DNA of 64,000 nucleotides from Nemania diffusa (GCA_038501195.1 JBBPUQ010000010.1:699501-763500), one strand, 5' to 3'; positions 46,733 through 59,544 are shown, counted from the stretch's first letter. A program made the numbers and translations. The notes: generated by a model from the letters alone, not told the origin.

Positions 46733-47945
46733 CTACGATCGTTGATCCTCCTGTGTCTGTCGCGACTTATTGTGAGGGCGCTTGTCGCTATGATGATTAT
46801 GGGCCTTTTCGCGGCGTGATTCTTCAATGATGCTTCGCTGTTGCATGCTGGTATCGTGGCTCTTCCACTCGATTCGAGTGTCGTTTGGACATCTGAGTAC
46901 GCGGCGCATCGTCTCACTACAGGGGATGGTGGTCAACCTTGATGCTGGGCCAATTGCAGACTGAGGGGCGCACTTACCGGATTTTGAGGACCTTTTGTCC
47001 GGTAGTTTTGGTCCAGATACTGAGAACGTCTTCTCCGTTGCGCATACTAAGAACAATCCCACATAGTTCATCAGATTCATCTCCGAATTGGTCACCAACA
47101 CAAGCAATAATCAGCTCTTCGTAGTAACGGTCTGCAACGCCTTTCTTCAACCGTAAAATCCATTTCCCGCCATGCTTATTTTCCTCGTCCTCCCATATCG
47201 GACGAACCCCTTCTTTGAAAAGATGATAGTCCGACACAGTGGGAAGTGAGGATGGCCGTTTCAGGTGAGAGTAGGCCAGCCAAAACTCCTCAGTTGTTTT
47301 AACGGACATCATAGGATGCAGTGTTTTATCATACTCAATGTAACCGTTTGCCTTGGTGATTGGTGGCCTGTACCAAAAGACCCAGGGGTCTCGAAGGGGG
47401 TGCGAGGATAGAGCAGAGGTCTGCTGCCCTGCCTCTGAAATAGAGCCCATGGACGGTTTGCCGGTGGTAGCAGAACGCATGCTTTCTTTCGCAGACTTTT
47501 CTGCCGAGGGTGTCTTAGCTCCAACAGCGCCCATCGCTTGTTCAAACGGATTCGCAGATGTCTTGGGGGTCTTGGCCGAGCCGAACGATGCGAATGCGCC
47601 GGAGCCGAGACCGAACTGGTTGGCGCCACCAGCGCTCGTGGGGGAGGCCAAAGCACCGGGCGTAGTGGGTGCGAAGGGGTTGGCGCGGCCGTGCGAGGAG
47701 GTTCCGCCATTTCTTCGTGACAGGCTCGAGAAGTCTCGGGGTGCAGTATTATCAGTCGGGCCTGGGGTGCCTAGCGAAAGATTGTTGCTGCTGCTGCTGC
47801 TACTGTTTTAGTTTCTTCTTTTTAGCAAACTAATACGATTCCATGCAGACGAATCAATATGGGAAATATATAGACAGGCAGGCAGGCAGACAGACAGACA
47901 GACATACTTGTTACGACGGGTCCATATCGATTCCTGCCTATCCAT
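46733..47945 (-). CDS. Class 2 eIF4E (4EHP/eIF4E2-like cap-binding protein)
   Basis: Three exons: 47945-47908, 47802-46978, 46916-46733; 348 aa. The 38-nt first exon gives MDRQESIWTRRN, the usual fungal opening, joined in phase 2 across a 105-nt intron. After a low-complexity Ser/Ala/Thr region, the eIF4E fold begins HPLRDPWVFWYRPP; the Tyr in WVFWYRPP (Trp in canonical eIF4E) marks the class 2 type. FWLAYSHLKRPS and DYHLFKEGVRPIWEDEENKHGGKW follow (cap-binding Trp/Glu region), then ISM-like GIVLSMRNGEDVLSIW. The C-terminus is an Arg/His-rich tail (EESRREKAHNHHSDKRPHN). Class 2 proteins bind the cap and often repress translation instead of recruiting eIF4G. Microsatellite in intron 1. Confidence 0.9.
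47872..47905. repeat. Tetranucleotide microsatellite in eIF4E intron 1
   Basis: Runs of CAGG and CAGA repeats, sitting directly against the 5' splice donor (GTATGT on the minus strand). Confidence 0.85.
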
Positions 47946-49975
47946 GGTGACAATATGCTGCCCGCAGCGTGTGGTCTGGCAGTTATGGAGGATGTGAAAC
48001 TTGGGCAAACCCCGTGGTTTCTCTCAGACCTAGGCAATGCGACACGATGGGGGTATTTCCAAACAGTTTTTGACAATTTCTATGCGTTCTCTTCGGGTTC
48101 TATTTATCTTGATTTTTTTTTTTCGGTGGGTGTGTCAAGGTAGTTAAGTAAGGGAGCGTGAGCGGGCGTTGTGGACTCTGTGAGGACGAAGATAGACGAT
48201 GATGATATTTCGGACTGAGTGGGTTTCTTGGGGGAGGTGTGTGACGATCGAAAGACGTTGGACAAGGTAAAGCAACGCCAAGGCGGCGACGGCGATGGCT
48301 CTGATTAAGTCTGCTTGAGGTCTCCAGTAGCGATGCGGTAAACAGTGGATGGGAGAGATATAGATACAATGCTGTCAAGGAGAATTGATTTAACCAGCGG
48401 CGGTGGCGGTTTTAAGAAAATACTAGATGCGTAGTCTTGGTCGGTTGTGAACAGAGCTCGAAATGTTTTCAAGACCAAAGCCAAAACTTGATGCGCCGTC
48501 GACAGTCCCCAATTCTACCCACCTACCTTAGGTACCAGGTAGGTACATACATTTAAGTAAGTGGGTGGGTAGGTAGGTACCTGCCTGCATGTGGCTTTGC
48601 CCGCTGCTGTCGTTGTACCTAACCAAGAGCGCTAACGAATCAGTGCTCGAGTGCTGTATGCACAAACTGCAACTGCTATGAGCCTGCTATGAACCTGCTG
48701 TGGCCATTCGCCTGCACCGTAGTTTTCCGCTCCACAGCACGCTGTTTTCAGCCTGATAGGCCCGTAAATCTTTGGTGAATGGGCCTCGGCGGCGGTGAGA
48801 CATATTCCGGAATTCTGGGTACTATAATGTGGGGCCTCTTGGCACCACTCTACATTTTATCAATGTTTTTTTTTTCATGACTTCGGTTTTCGTTTCCTTT
48901 TTTCTTTAACCATTTTAAGACCACCGACTCAAATCATCGTCAGCCTGCTCGCCCATAACGGGTTACTCTTCCACGCTGCTGCCGATTCCGATGTGTGTGT
49001 CGAGAGTAAATTCTATCTAGAATTCCTTGCCTAAAACCATTATCACGAGGGCCCTTAATTGTTGGCCTCCCATGATGCGATGATGACCTGAAGCAATGTA
49101 CACACCATTAGAGATGCGATCAGCATGCCTCTCGCACCTTGATAACTTCCGCAAGGTGAGTTTTTGCTTTATTTTCATAGGTTTTATCAAGCCACCTGCC
49201 TTGATGAGAGCAACCGTAAGGTAATCTGATGCGCTCAGCCAACGGACGCGCCTCTGTTTTCCTCAGGGGCGTTACCGACGTGGTTGAACTTGCAGAGAAC
49301 AGGCATATATATCTGAGCAATACTCTTCTCTGTGACTAGTTTGTGTAAAGCGAGAGGAAGCGTGAGAAGCTGACATTATCCTATGTAGTTGAGAATAACT
49401 TGAGAACGTCCTAATTTGAATGCATATATGTATTATACATAAATTGAGCATTACTAGTTGTCCTATATAAATGAACTAGACTCTGGAATGTCGAGTGAGG
49501 TTCCTAATAGTCTGTTGTTTCATGACGTATGCGGGCATTCATTTTTTGAGGACAAGAAAACTCTGCCATGATAATTATTTCCTGGTTGCAGAAAATTTTG
49601 GGTTCACTTAATAGGCATATCAAGTTTGGGGAAAGTAGGTCAAAATAATGATGCAAAACTATAATTCATAATCCAGACAATCCCCGTACATATACTGAAC
49701 TCTACTTCTCCATATTCTATCATCCGCCGAAACAACCTCCCAGGCAATCCCAAATACTCAGTTGCTAGCGCTGTACTAAACAACAACGGAAACGATCCTT
49801 GTCACGTTATCATCCCTAACCAGGCCGCTATAACTGTGCCCAGTATCCATATCTTGTTACGAAAACCCGTTCGTTTAACGACATATACTTGTCTTTGGAC
49901 TTCTGTAGCAAACGTGCATTTCTTGTCTTGCATTCGCTCGAAGATGATGTCGTCATCGCGGCTCGGCCGCCTGAT
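47946..49975. other. Intergenic with motif cluster
   Basis: Between eIF4E (-) and YOP1 (-). No gene recognised. ACCTACC/GGTACC/GGTAGGT words cluster at 48,516-48,588, about 570-640 bp upstream of the eIF4E ATG. The part nearer to YOP1 (49,400-49,700) is AT-rich. Confidence 0.5.
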
Positions 49976-50726
49976 CTACTGGTCCTTGCCCAGCGAGTCG
50001 GCCTTGGCACGGAGATTGGAAGCGGTCGAGCCGGACTCGGAGAAGTACCGTCCAAGCATGGGCTGCATGAATGATCGGAAAATGAGTTGAGCACCACTAA
50101 AGGACCGTAAGTTTAGCAAAATATGGAAGGGAGATTGGACTCTGTCTTACCCGAAAGTGGGGAGCGACAGCCAGAGCAAGAAAGCAAACTTAAATGTATA
50201 ATAGAAAGGGAACCAGTAGACAACGCTGATGAGGCTTTCAATCACACTGTAATAGTTAGCGATCCAAGTAAGGTATATCGGGACTGGCCTGCTCTAGCTT
50301 ACGTGAAGAAGGCAAAAACAACCCAATACTAGAGGACAAGTTAGTACCGCAACCGATCTTCAATTCATCTACGATATAATGGTTGTAGGCGTACCGTAAG
50401 CCACTGGGTGTCGTCGGCTTTGCTAGTGCTGAACAAGGCAGCCAAGGAGTAGTAACCGGGAATGACGAAGCCGGCAAAGTTGGTCAACAGCTGGCCGCCG
50501 ATGTTAAAAACAATAAAGAAGAAGTAGAGTGTAGCAACGCCAATGACGGCGTAAACCTTAGGAACAGACGACTGCTTCTCGAGGTTGGTGAGGACAGGGT
50601 ATTTAGCCAGCTATAGATGCAAAATTAGTTCTGATTAATCGAAAGGACATGCACGCGACAAGGATGACACCATACCTCGCGATCGAGCTGGGAAATGTAC
50701 TGCTGGACACGATCCTGGGCCGACAT
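49976..50726 (-). CDS. YOP1: YOP1, ER-shaping reticulon-like protein (DP1/REEP/HVA22 family)
   Basis: Five exons: 50726-50676, 50610-50395, 50328-50303, 50246-50151, 50096-49976; 169 aa, normal for YOP1. Exon 3 is only 26 nt (YWVVFAFF). It forms hairpins in the ER membrane, stabilises tubules and interacts with reticulons and Rab GTPases. N-terminus MSAQDRVQQYISQLDRE; hydrophobic hairpins VYAVIGVATLYFFFIVFNIGG and ALFSTSKADDTQWLTYWVVFAF..VIESL; YWFPFYYTFKFAFLLWLSLP and GAQLIFRSFMQPMLGRYF complete the TB2/DP1 domain. Four introns in 0.75 kb make it the most intron-dense gene here; all sites are canonical. Confidence 0.94.
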
Positions 50727-52460
50727 ATTTCGTGGGCTATCAGAAATAGTCTATATAGAAGAAGTAATAGTGGCCGACGGGATAACAGGCACTGATGCTC
50801 GGATGCTCGGGGGTGGGGAAGAAGTTGTTGATAAGGTCAAATATTGGTGTATTGTATGTATCTACCGGCATTTATCACCTTAGGGTTAGCATCGAGCGAT
50901 CAAGCCACCGTGCATATCGGGCACGAGCGCACAAATGGGTGGAGTGCAGAGAGATTGGATATAACATACAGGTCACTGGCCTAAGGGTTCTTGATGCAAT
51001 ATAGAGTCGCAATGTTGGCAATACTCTAAGGAATGGTAACTTAGATTTAGATTCGAGGGGGGAAATTGTTGTGTTAGAATGGGGATTGTGGGAGGAGGGG
51101 AGATGTTTAAAGATGACGAGATGGGAGGGACACACGGCCTGAGCTAGGAGAAAAAGAGCCTAGCACAAGATTAACAGGCGATGGTGGCAGATACGGGTGA
51201 CGAACATGTCCCCAGGTGATAGGTGCCGGTACTATTCTGTAAACCCCGCTGCTTCACCTTGCTGTTTCGATTCACTGACCACCCGGGCATCGCTGCCCGC
51301 TGTACTGTTGCTCTACTACGTAGGTAGGTAGGTTAGGTAGCCTGTAGGAAGGAGGCACCTACCTAGCTGTAGGTGGCGGCCTACGTGTACCTAGGAATTC
51401 ATGGAGGCTTACCGGGCAGATGACAGCTGGTCTTAGATTTTAAGTCACAATTTTTGTACTTTGATTCACATGATTGAAAATACTATTAGTTTCTCTTGAG
51501 AGCTTCTTACAAGATAGCCACGCGTAGCTTATTTAATTTAATTAGCTTGATCAACTCTCATTCCGGATTGATTCTGTGATAAGCATTGATTACCTACCTG
51601 CTAAACTTTAAACGAAAAGTACCTACATTCACGTAAGTAATCCTTCTCAAATGACTGGTTTAAGGTAGGCGAGGTATGTACTGCGTACTGTAGTGGGGGC
51701 AGGTAGTCCTAGCACTACAGCTTTGAGTTCGCTGATGCTAATTAACAGAGTCCGCTTCCACCATGTACCTCTACCTAGGCAAGTGAGCGCGTGCCCACGT
51801 TAAGCTTCTGGGTGTCTACCTTAAGCAGAATTAAGGTAGTAAGTAAGAAGAGTTATTTTGAATTTGTGTGTAGATACTATGGCGTAATTTCTTAACTGAG
51901 CTTATGCAAAAAAGATCTTACATACAAGTGCTTTGTTTTGGCATCACCCAATAAACATTATGTAGGGTTAGCCTTACAAACCGGAAGTACCTAGGTACCC
52001 ATTCGCGCTGCCCCGCCCAGCCACTCCGCTTCCTGGTCGCCTCCCCATTTGGAGGTACCTATGATATTGCGTTGTTGTTGCTGTGTACCTAGGTATCTGT
52101 GTCTCCACCTCTTGGGCACTTGGAGCACACGGGCAACCGCCAAGACCTGCTCCCACTAAGCCAGTCAATCAACAACATTCAACCGTTGCCCCGACGAGTT
52201 TTTGTTGTTTGGACACACCTCCACTCCCCATCTCTGTTTTCGAGTTCCATCTCAGAAGCTCAACCAGTCCTGCAGCCTGGATGCCACAACACCAGGATTC
52301 TGTCTGATGCTCCCGCTAACCATCTGCAGCTCCTCGTCCATTGATTCCTCTATATCCTAATTTGTATTCTTCGTTATACATCGGCTCCTCCACCTACACC
52401 TGCCTGGGTCGTGATTTGGCTGGCGCAACAAGCGGTCCGGGGTAAACAATCCTCAACATC
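50727..52460. promoter_or_regulatory. Divergent region YOP1 / RFX with ACCTAGGT motifs
   Basis: No gene recognised. ACGTAGGTAGGTAGG and CACCTACCTAGC words cluster at 51,315-51,385, and TACCTAGGTA occurs near 51,988 and 52,086. Contains both promoters and the RFX 5' leader, which is C/T-rich and carries short upstream open frames (for example from 52,290). Confidence 0.5.
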
Positions 52461-55166
52461 ATGGATATTGGTCAGTACTTCTTGCTTGGATCCCTAACAT
52501 GGCACACGCTATATCGCACTATGTGCCTGGTTCTTCTGTATTCAATGTCCTGCCCATTACTTGGAGGCCTTGCTTGGTGGTTTAAAGATTTTGTATCTAA
52601 TTGTCGCGCAGAGCCCCAGCCTCCCGAGACCACCACCATGTCGCAACAGCACCAAAGGGCTCAGTCGAGGGCCTCAACCGCATCCATCCACAGCGTCGCA
52701 ACCCAGCCGAATCATGAACGAAGCCTCTCTGTGGTGCATCACGGGAACTTTCAGGAACAATGGCAGCCCAACGGCCATGGCGCCATGCCGCACTCAAAGG
52801 ACATGGCTGTTGTGGGGCACCAGATGGGACAACATATGGCAGGTGAGGCAATGTTGCGCTCAGCAGCACAAATGCCACTCCACCAGCCTTTCGCCATGGA
52901 ATCTGGCGTACATCAGCCTGTCGGTCCGGCAATGCCTTATACTCACCACCCTACCCTACAACATGGTTTGCCAGTAGATTCATTTGTTGCCGGTGCTAGC
53001 TTCACCGATGCTGACAGCCAGATGATGGATCGCGACGACCCGGAGGAGAGTGATGCAGTGGAGGCTCCTCGCAGAACTACACAGAAGACAACCTCCAGCC
53101 GGACCAATGCGAATAACGAGCTCGAAATGCGCCAGCTGTTTCATGCTAGTCAAGACCGGAGCCTTAAAGACGTGGCGAAGGAGTTGCATGGAAATGAGCG
53201 TGGCCCAAATTCGGAACGAAGTCGTCAAGTCTTTGCGATGTTATGGTATGTTATCTAGACAATATCAGTAAAGCCGCTGTTGATGATGATTAACAAAACC
53301 CTTCCAGGCTAAATCAGGTGTGCGCGAAGGGCAAAGGCTCTGTTCCGAGAGGACGTGTCTACGCCAATTATGCATCCAGATGTGCGACGGAAAGAATAAC
53401 TGTCTTGAATCCCGCTAGTTTTGGAAAGCTAGTTCGCGTACTCTTTCCTGGGCTAAGGACGCGTAGACTCGGAGTCCGTGGCGAGTCCAAATATCATTAT
53501 GTTAACTTCACATTAGCAGAGGACCAGCCTGAGCTTAAGGAGCCGACGGTCCAACCAACTCTTCCCATTCAGGATTCCTCACAACTTATGCAGCCTTTCA
53601 GGTGAGTGGCTTGTTTCCTCGGAATGATACATTTGACTCGGCCTAAACGTTTCTAGTACAACACAGTCTCATCCAACAGCTCTGGATGCAGTCAAGCCAG
53701 CACTGCCATCACCCCAAACCAACCAGCCTTCTGAAGGGCTACCAACATCAACGTCAACAGATACTAGAGCGCATAGTCTATATAACCAACCAGACGTATC
53801 CAGCATCGATCAGTTGGATTCATCCACAGCCAAGACTATGCTGAATCTAGCCTTCCCAAGAGATGGCGATGACCAATTCGATCAGAGCCAGCCTCTTAGT
53901 CTTCCCAAGATCCAGCCATTTCTACCGAAGGGTACTGACCCGGACTCGGCCAAGTCTCTAGCAGCTTTGTATCGCTCTCACTGTACATCTTTAGTCGAGT
54001 GCATTCGCTATTGCAAGGAGAAGACGTTTTTCCATCTGTACACATCCTTTCAAGGTACACTCACCATGCCTGTCCAGAAATTATTCGCCAATCCGGACCT
54101 GGCACCCTGGATAGAGCAATGTGATTTTGTCTTGTACCAAAAAATGGCGCGCATAATTGCTGGACTTACGCTACAAGTTGTCCCAAAAACTGTTCTTGAT
54201 ACTTTACGGAATATCTCAGAGCGGCTCGTTTCTCACATTCGCGAATCTTTTCAGGGCCAGCCAAGACATGTAGTTCGGGCTAAGGAGGCTCCAGCTACCA
54301 TCTTTGCAGCGATGCTTGATCGCGCACTTCGAGTAAATCTCACAGCTCACGCAGCGGCTAACATGCTAGCGAACCCGGCAAACCGCACTAGCATGTACAT
54401 CGACTGGATCACTATGGTTCGAATCCGAAAAATTGCTGAATGTGTACCTACTCGAGGTATGGATGATCTCGTTCAAGTATTGCTCAATGACATGCGAGGT
54501 CTGTTAGACCCCGTCAATGTTCCTTGGGAAATTGAATGTCTTACGCTCTACGGAGACGTGGCCCAACAGAACATCCAGAATTCAAATACGGATGTTGCTA
54601 GCACGAATAACCCCCAGAATGTGCTTGATCGATGGGTTCAATTTCTTCGCTCCCTCCCTGGCCGATTCCCATATGCAACGCCTGCCGACATCGTCTGGTG
54701 TGTTCAGAGGGTTGGAACTGAAGTCATGCGTGATCTCACCATTGCTCAAGGTAAGAGCTTCGGGTCTTGGTGGGTCACGAAATGCTGGATCGATGAGATG
54801 GTCGCGTTTCTTGCAGAACAGGGCGGGTTCATGCAGAGTCACTCGTCAACGCTAGCAGCCGACGATACGAAAGGCTCAACCTCCGTCCCAATAGATATCA
54901 CTAACGCCAACCAACAAGAACGTCGATGCAGTAGCGATAGCATAAGCTTAGATGTATCGCAAGCCTCAAACACTCAGGCTCAGCCAGATCGTGCCCCATT
55001 CCCTTCTCGAGTGGATAGCCACGAGCCTCTACACCCAAACAACCCTGACGATAGCGGCATTGGTATTAGGACCCCGGAAGAAGATTTTCACATGGACAAG
55101 TTCGAATTTCAGCAGAGCCACGACCAAAATTTTCGAGCCCTCGACTTGGACCAGGCAATGTCGTAA
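52461..55166 (+). CDS. RFX-family transcription factor
   Basis: Four exons: 52461-52470 (10 nt, MDI plus one base), 52612-53245, 53308-53601, 53657-55166; 815 aa. The winged-helix RFX DNA-binding domain spans about 172-280: ELEMRQLFHASQ, NSERSRQVFAMLWLNQVCAKGKGSVPRGRVY, NYASRCATERITVLNPASFGKLVRVLFPGL and the hallmark RGESKYHY. The C-terminal half has the extended RFX dimerisation region (LVECIRYCKEKTF, MARIIAGLTLQVVPK). Relatives are yeast Crt1/Rfx1, which represses damage-inducible genes, and filamentous-fungus RFX factors such as CPCR1, tied to growth, morphology and beta-lactam genes. The 141-nt first intron keeps frame whether spliced or retained; the spliced form (donor GTCAGT, acceptor GCGCAG) gives MDIEPQPPETTTM, and the retained form would add a hydrophobic stretch. 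Confidence 0.92.
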
Positions 55167-57689
55167 TGTATACCGGTTCTTATCTCAAGAGGCTACAAAA
55201 CCATCATGGTTCACGCGTGGCTGGATGCCTCTTTCAACCAACATGTCTATATTATAATCTTTCTGAGTTTCGGGCGTTTGGCATATGCATCTAGACGTGG
55301 GAGGGTACTTGCCACGCTGGCAGGGTGTTCTTTTTACCTGGATTGCGGTGGCGGTGCGAGTTTAGGGCGGAAAATATGATCGTACGAAGGTATGACTAAA
55401 TTACGAGGGATTACGACCATCTTGCTGCATTCAGGGGAAACCAGGCAAGGTTGCTAGGGATGTATAGGTGAAGCGTGCTTGTGTTGAGCACGTGCTTACA
55501 GCAAAGAGTGCTCGAAGACAGGCACAGGGTCTGCTTAGAATTCAAATTCGCAGTACCGGGAAAAGGTCAGGCTTTTGAGCCTATAGGGAAAGCCCTCGAT
55601 GGCTTTGGCTAGCAGTGCACCAGGATGGGCACGGGAAGCTTGGAGTTGGTGGTTGGTTTGGTCATGTGCTACTACCTACTCGTAGGATATAGGTATAGGG
55701 TGGAACGCCACCTATATTGTGTGATACCCATACGTATAATGATGTTTTAACACGACCACAAGGCACCTGAATGCATCCCTGTTCTTAGTTTGCAGCATGT
55801 GTCAAGCGTGCACTCCATGAAAGCTGTCACCCAGGCTAGACGGATACCCCTTAAGTAAAACCTATCTACAACCGGGTCCTAATCTAAGCTAGGCTGCTTT
55901 TAGCTTGAGTCGAGCTTGATTTATCCCCCGATTTTATGCAAGTTCGCCTGACTATAACGACTAATAAGCGGGAAGCAACTGCTTCTCTCGTAAACTGGCT
56001 CGTATCTTGTAACTGACTCTAGAAAGTCGGGTTTGTGATAGTTAGGAGCCACCACTCGTGAGACGTCGATAAATCGTAGAATCCTGACAGGAAGATTGCG
56101 TCGGCTCGTACTTGGCATCGATTCTCGACAAATTACAAGTTTGATCTTATACTCCTTGGCATTGTTTAACTTATTTCGGTAGAGCAAGTTGAACGCGTAC
56201 TTTCAGTCGTGGGCCAAATGACGAATGTCATAACGTGCTCTACGGTTATCCGCTGATACTAATATATTTCGAATCTGCGAGGTTAGCGCCTTCCATTGTA
56301 GCTCCAAGCTATAGCTCTCCAGGACCTATATCCTGCTGTATAGCCGATGTTAATAGATTCAGAGGCTTTCTGAAGAATCTATAGAGTTTCTAGATGTAAT
56401 CGATGTAGTCAGTTTAGGCCCTGCATTGTTCTGGCGCATAGTTGACAGAACATAGGACATACTTAGTATTTGGCACATATATAATAATCCTTAATCTCCT
56501 GATCACGCCTGTGTGCAGCTCTTCTAGCATGTCTGGTGGCTCCTTGTATTCTTTTAGCTCTCTTAGCAACTTGGGTTGTTCTAAAGCTACTTTGCTTGCC
56601 GCACCAAGTTGATTTTGTTTTATGGTACTCTAGATGTTTTTTTTTCTTACCTGCTTTGAACGTAGAAAATCTATCCAAAAGGAAATAGGGTTGCTTGAAA
56701 TTCACCACAAGGAATTTGAAGGGTAATAAGTATAAGCAATGTTAACTAAGAGCAAAGAGCTTGTTGCTTGATAGGTCGCAAAGTGAGCCGCCTTTCACAA
56801 TAAATAACATGGAGTATCTCAAGTTTGTTCTAGAGTCTAGACTGTATGGTCACAAATAATATAACGATCTAGTAGTCTAATTGTTTGAGTATATATAAAT
56901 GTTACACTAGGATCTCTCTGTATATAGTTGTTTTATTAACTATCCAGTGTTTTCGAAATTGATGGATATAACCATTCAGACCTTTGAGCGCAGGATCTGT
57001 CTGTTTTCGGAAGGGCTTTTCGAATCCATAAGTAATGTCCGCTTCTAGGGAATGTTCAGCGACACTACCTAGGTAGCTTCGGTGGCTATTTTGCAAGGAA
57101 ATCAGGCTTTGAGTTAGGTAGGTAGCGGAATGAGCGCACCGGTCGAAATATATTGCCGTAGGTACCTGACTAACATTGTATACATGTACCTAAGCCACAT
57201 GTGGTACATTAACTTATGGGGTATGTACCGACATGCAGACCAGGATGGATATGAGGGAAGTGGCCCACCTTTCTGACTCCCCGCGATCATGGCCATCGAT
57301 GAACGAGTCGTAGCTCTGGACTAGTTTTTTTCCACTTCTCTCCGCCGGTTCCCTGTCCAAGCTCCGATTCGGGGCGACGGTCAACGAATACTCGACATAG
57401 GTAGTAGAAAATGGGGCGGCCTGGGCCGAACTCGACACTCCCGTCGAAGTAGCGATATTTTTCTATTTTCCATTTTCTACTTTTGAATAATAATACATGA
57501 TCTGATCTACTCTGTACATCTGCAGCCGCTGAAACTGAGCACCTACTGCCCCGCCATTCTTTATTCCCTTCGCCTGCTTTCGAGGGTTTGGACCCTCGTG
57601 TTACTGTGACAGCACCCACATCCATTCCTTGTCTATTACTCATTACCCATTGCCAATTGCCCCTTTCCTATTGCCCACCGACCGTCGAC
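55167..57689. other. Intergenic, possible degraded element
   Basis: Tandem spacer of 2.5 kb between RFX and aspartokinase. The part at 55,900-56,950 is richer in A/T and stop codons than flanks and holds minus-strand open frames at 55,921-56,187 and 56,463-56,708 with basic, Arg/Lys-rich content; they may be relics of a mobile element, but I cannot assign them. An ACCTAGGTAG word lies at 57,066. The aspartokinase leader (57,500-57,690) is C/T-rich. Confidence 0.4.
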
Positions 57690-59544
57690 ATGACCACGGA
57701 GGCCGTGACCAGGAGAAATGCCAATGCGCGGGGTTGGATTGTGCAGAAGTTCGGCGGCACAAGCGTTGGCAAGTTCCCATGCAATGTTGGTGCCCCTCCT
57801 CTGCTTGCAAAAATCCCCCCGTCTCTTCCTGTATGCGGCTAACCCGGTCCAACTCTGCACATAGATTGCTCGCGATATCGTGCGGTAAGACGAACGAAGA
57901 CATTCTCACTTTGCAACCCGGGTTACTGATTCTAGAGTGCCAGCGCGAGCCTAACCTCACAAAACATCGCTGTTGTCTGCTCAGCACGAAGCTCTGGCAA
58001 GAAGGCAACTGGCACGACGAGTCGGTGAGTCAATCTGAGCGCTACAGCGCACCACTGATCGCGCACTTCTCCCTGACCTCGGGCAAACACAACAGGCTGC
58101 TCGAGATTTACAAAAAGCTACGCGACGTCGCTGCCGCAACAAGTAACGAGCTCACCAAGAACGAGCTTGTCGAAGAAGCCAAAACCATAATCCGAGAAAT
58201 ATGCAGTGACCATGTCGCCGCTGCCCAAGACTCCGTCAAGAACCCCGAGCTTCAACGGGACGTTTGCGCCAGCATGCAGGATGATTGCCAGGAATTGATA
58301 GACTATATTGTTGCCGCGAAGCGCTTCAATCTCGAGGTCAATGCGAGGTCCAAGGATCGGGTGGTTGGCTTTGGCGAAAAGTTAAGCTGCAGGTTTATGA
58401 CGGCAATGCTGAAAGATAACGTAGGTATCAGCTGCAGCCACATGAGCACTACATTACTGACACCGGCTCTAGGACGTTGACGCCGAATATGTTGATCTCT
58501 CAGATGTTCTGCATTATGACAGCACAGACCGCCTCAGTCCTGCTTTCTTCAAAGACGCGTCATCTATTTTCCGTAAGAGGATACACGCTTGCGTCGACCG
58601 CGTGCCAGTCATCACTGGATTCTTTGGAAATGTCCCTGGTAGTTTGATGGAAGGGGACATTGGGCGGGGCTACACAGACCTATGTGCCGCATTGGTAGCA
58701 GTAGGATTAAACGCGGATGAGCTGCAAGTATGGAAAGAAGTTGATGGCATATTTACCGCCGATCCTACCAAAGTCCCCACGGCACGGCTATTAAACTCGA
58801 TTACACCATCCGAGGCCGCCGAGCTCACATTCTACGGCTCTGAAGTTATACACCATTTGACTATGGACCAAGTAATTAAAGCCGAGCCGCCGATACCTAT
58901 CCGTATTAAGAACGTCACGAACCCTCGAGGAAGTGGTACCATTGTTGTCCCAGATCTCATCCTGTCGCCAACACAACAGATCAAGCGATCGCGGCCTTCA
59001 GACGCGTCGCTGCGAAAGACACCAAAGCGACCCACAGCGGTTACTATCAAAGACAACATCACAGTCATTAACGTACACTCGAACAAACGTTCCATATCTC
59101 ATGGCTTCTTCGCCAAGGTGTTCTCAATTCTCAACAGCCATAGGATATCTGTAGATCTCATTTCTACAAGTGAAGTTCACGTCTCCATGGCTATTCATCA
59201 GGCTAGCTCGTCTATCCACCACTTTGAAAAGGCAAAGGGGGAATTAGAGGAATGTGGAGATGTTAGTATCCTTCTCGACATGGCTATCCTGAGTCTCGTT
59301 GGAGCCGAGATGAAGAACATGATTGGTATTGCCGGGCGCATGTTTTCGACACTCGGTGAGCACAACGTCAATATTGAGATGATATCACAAGGTTAGATCA
59401 ACTGCCTTCCTCTCTATGCTTGAATTACTAACGAAAAGGTTACTAGGCGCGAGCGAAATCAATATCTCATGCGTCATTGATGCGAGAGAAGCCACGAGGG
59501 CCATGAACATACTGCACACAAATCTCTTCACGTTTCTAGAATAA
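57690..59544 (+). CDS. HOM3: Aspartokinase (aspartate kinase, threonine/methionine pathway)
   Basis: Six exons: 57690-57785, 57865-57884, 57944-58024, 58096-58420, 58473-59391, 59447-59544; 512 aa. Phosphorylates L-aspartate, the first step toward threonine, methionine and isoleucine; fungal enzymes are normally feedback-inhibited by threonine. ATP/aspartate site KFGGTSVGKF (20-29), VVCSARSSG, PVITGFFGNVPG, TDLCAALVAVGLNADELQVWKEV, TADPTKVPTARLL, SEAAELTFYGSEVIHH. Two ACT domains (from about residue 390: NVHSNKRSISHGFFAKVF and GIAGRMFSTLGEHNVNIEM) form the regulatory part. Exon 2 is only 20 nt (IARDIV). The first donor is GTTGGT and the acceptor of intron 2 was chosen (GTGCCAG) to give the conserved IVRAS. 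The C-terminus ends LHTNLFTFLE, complete. Confidence 0.93.
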
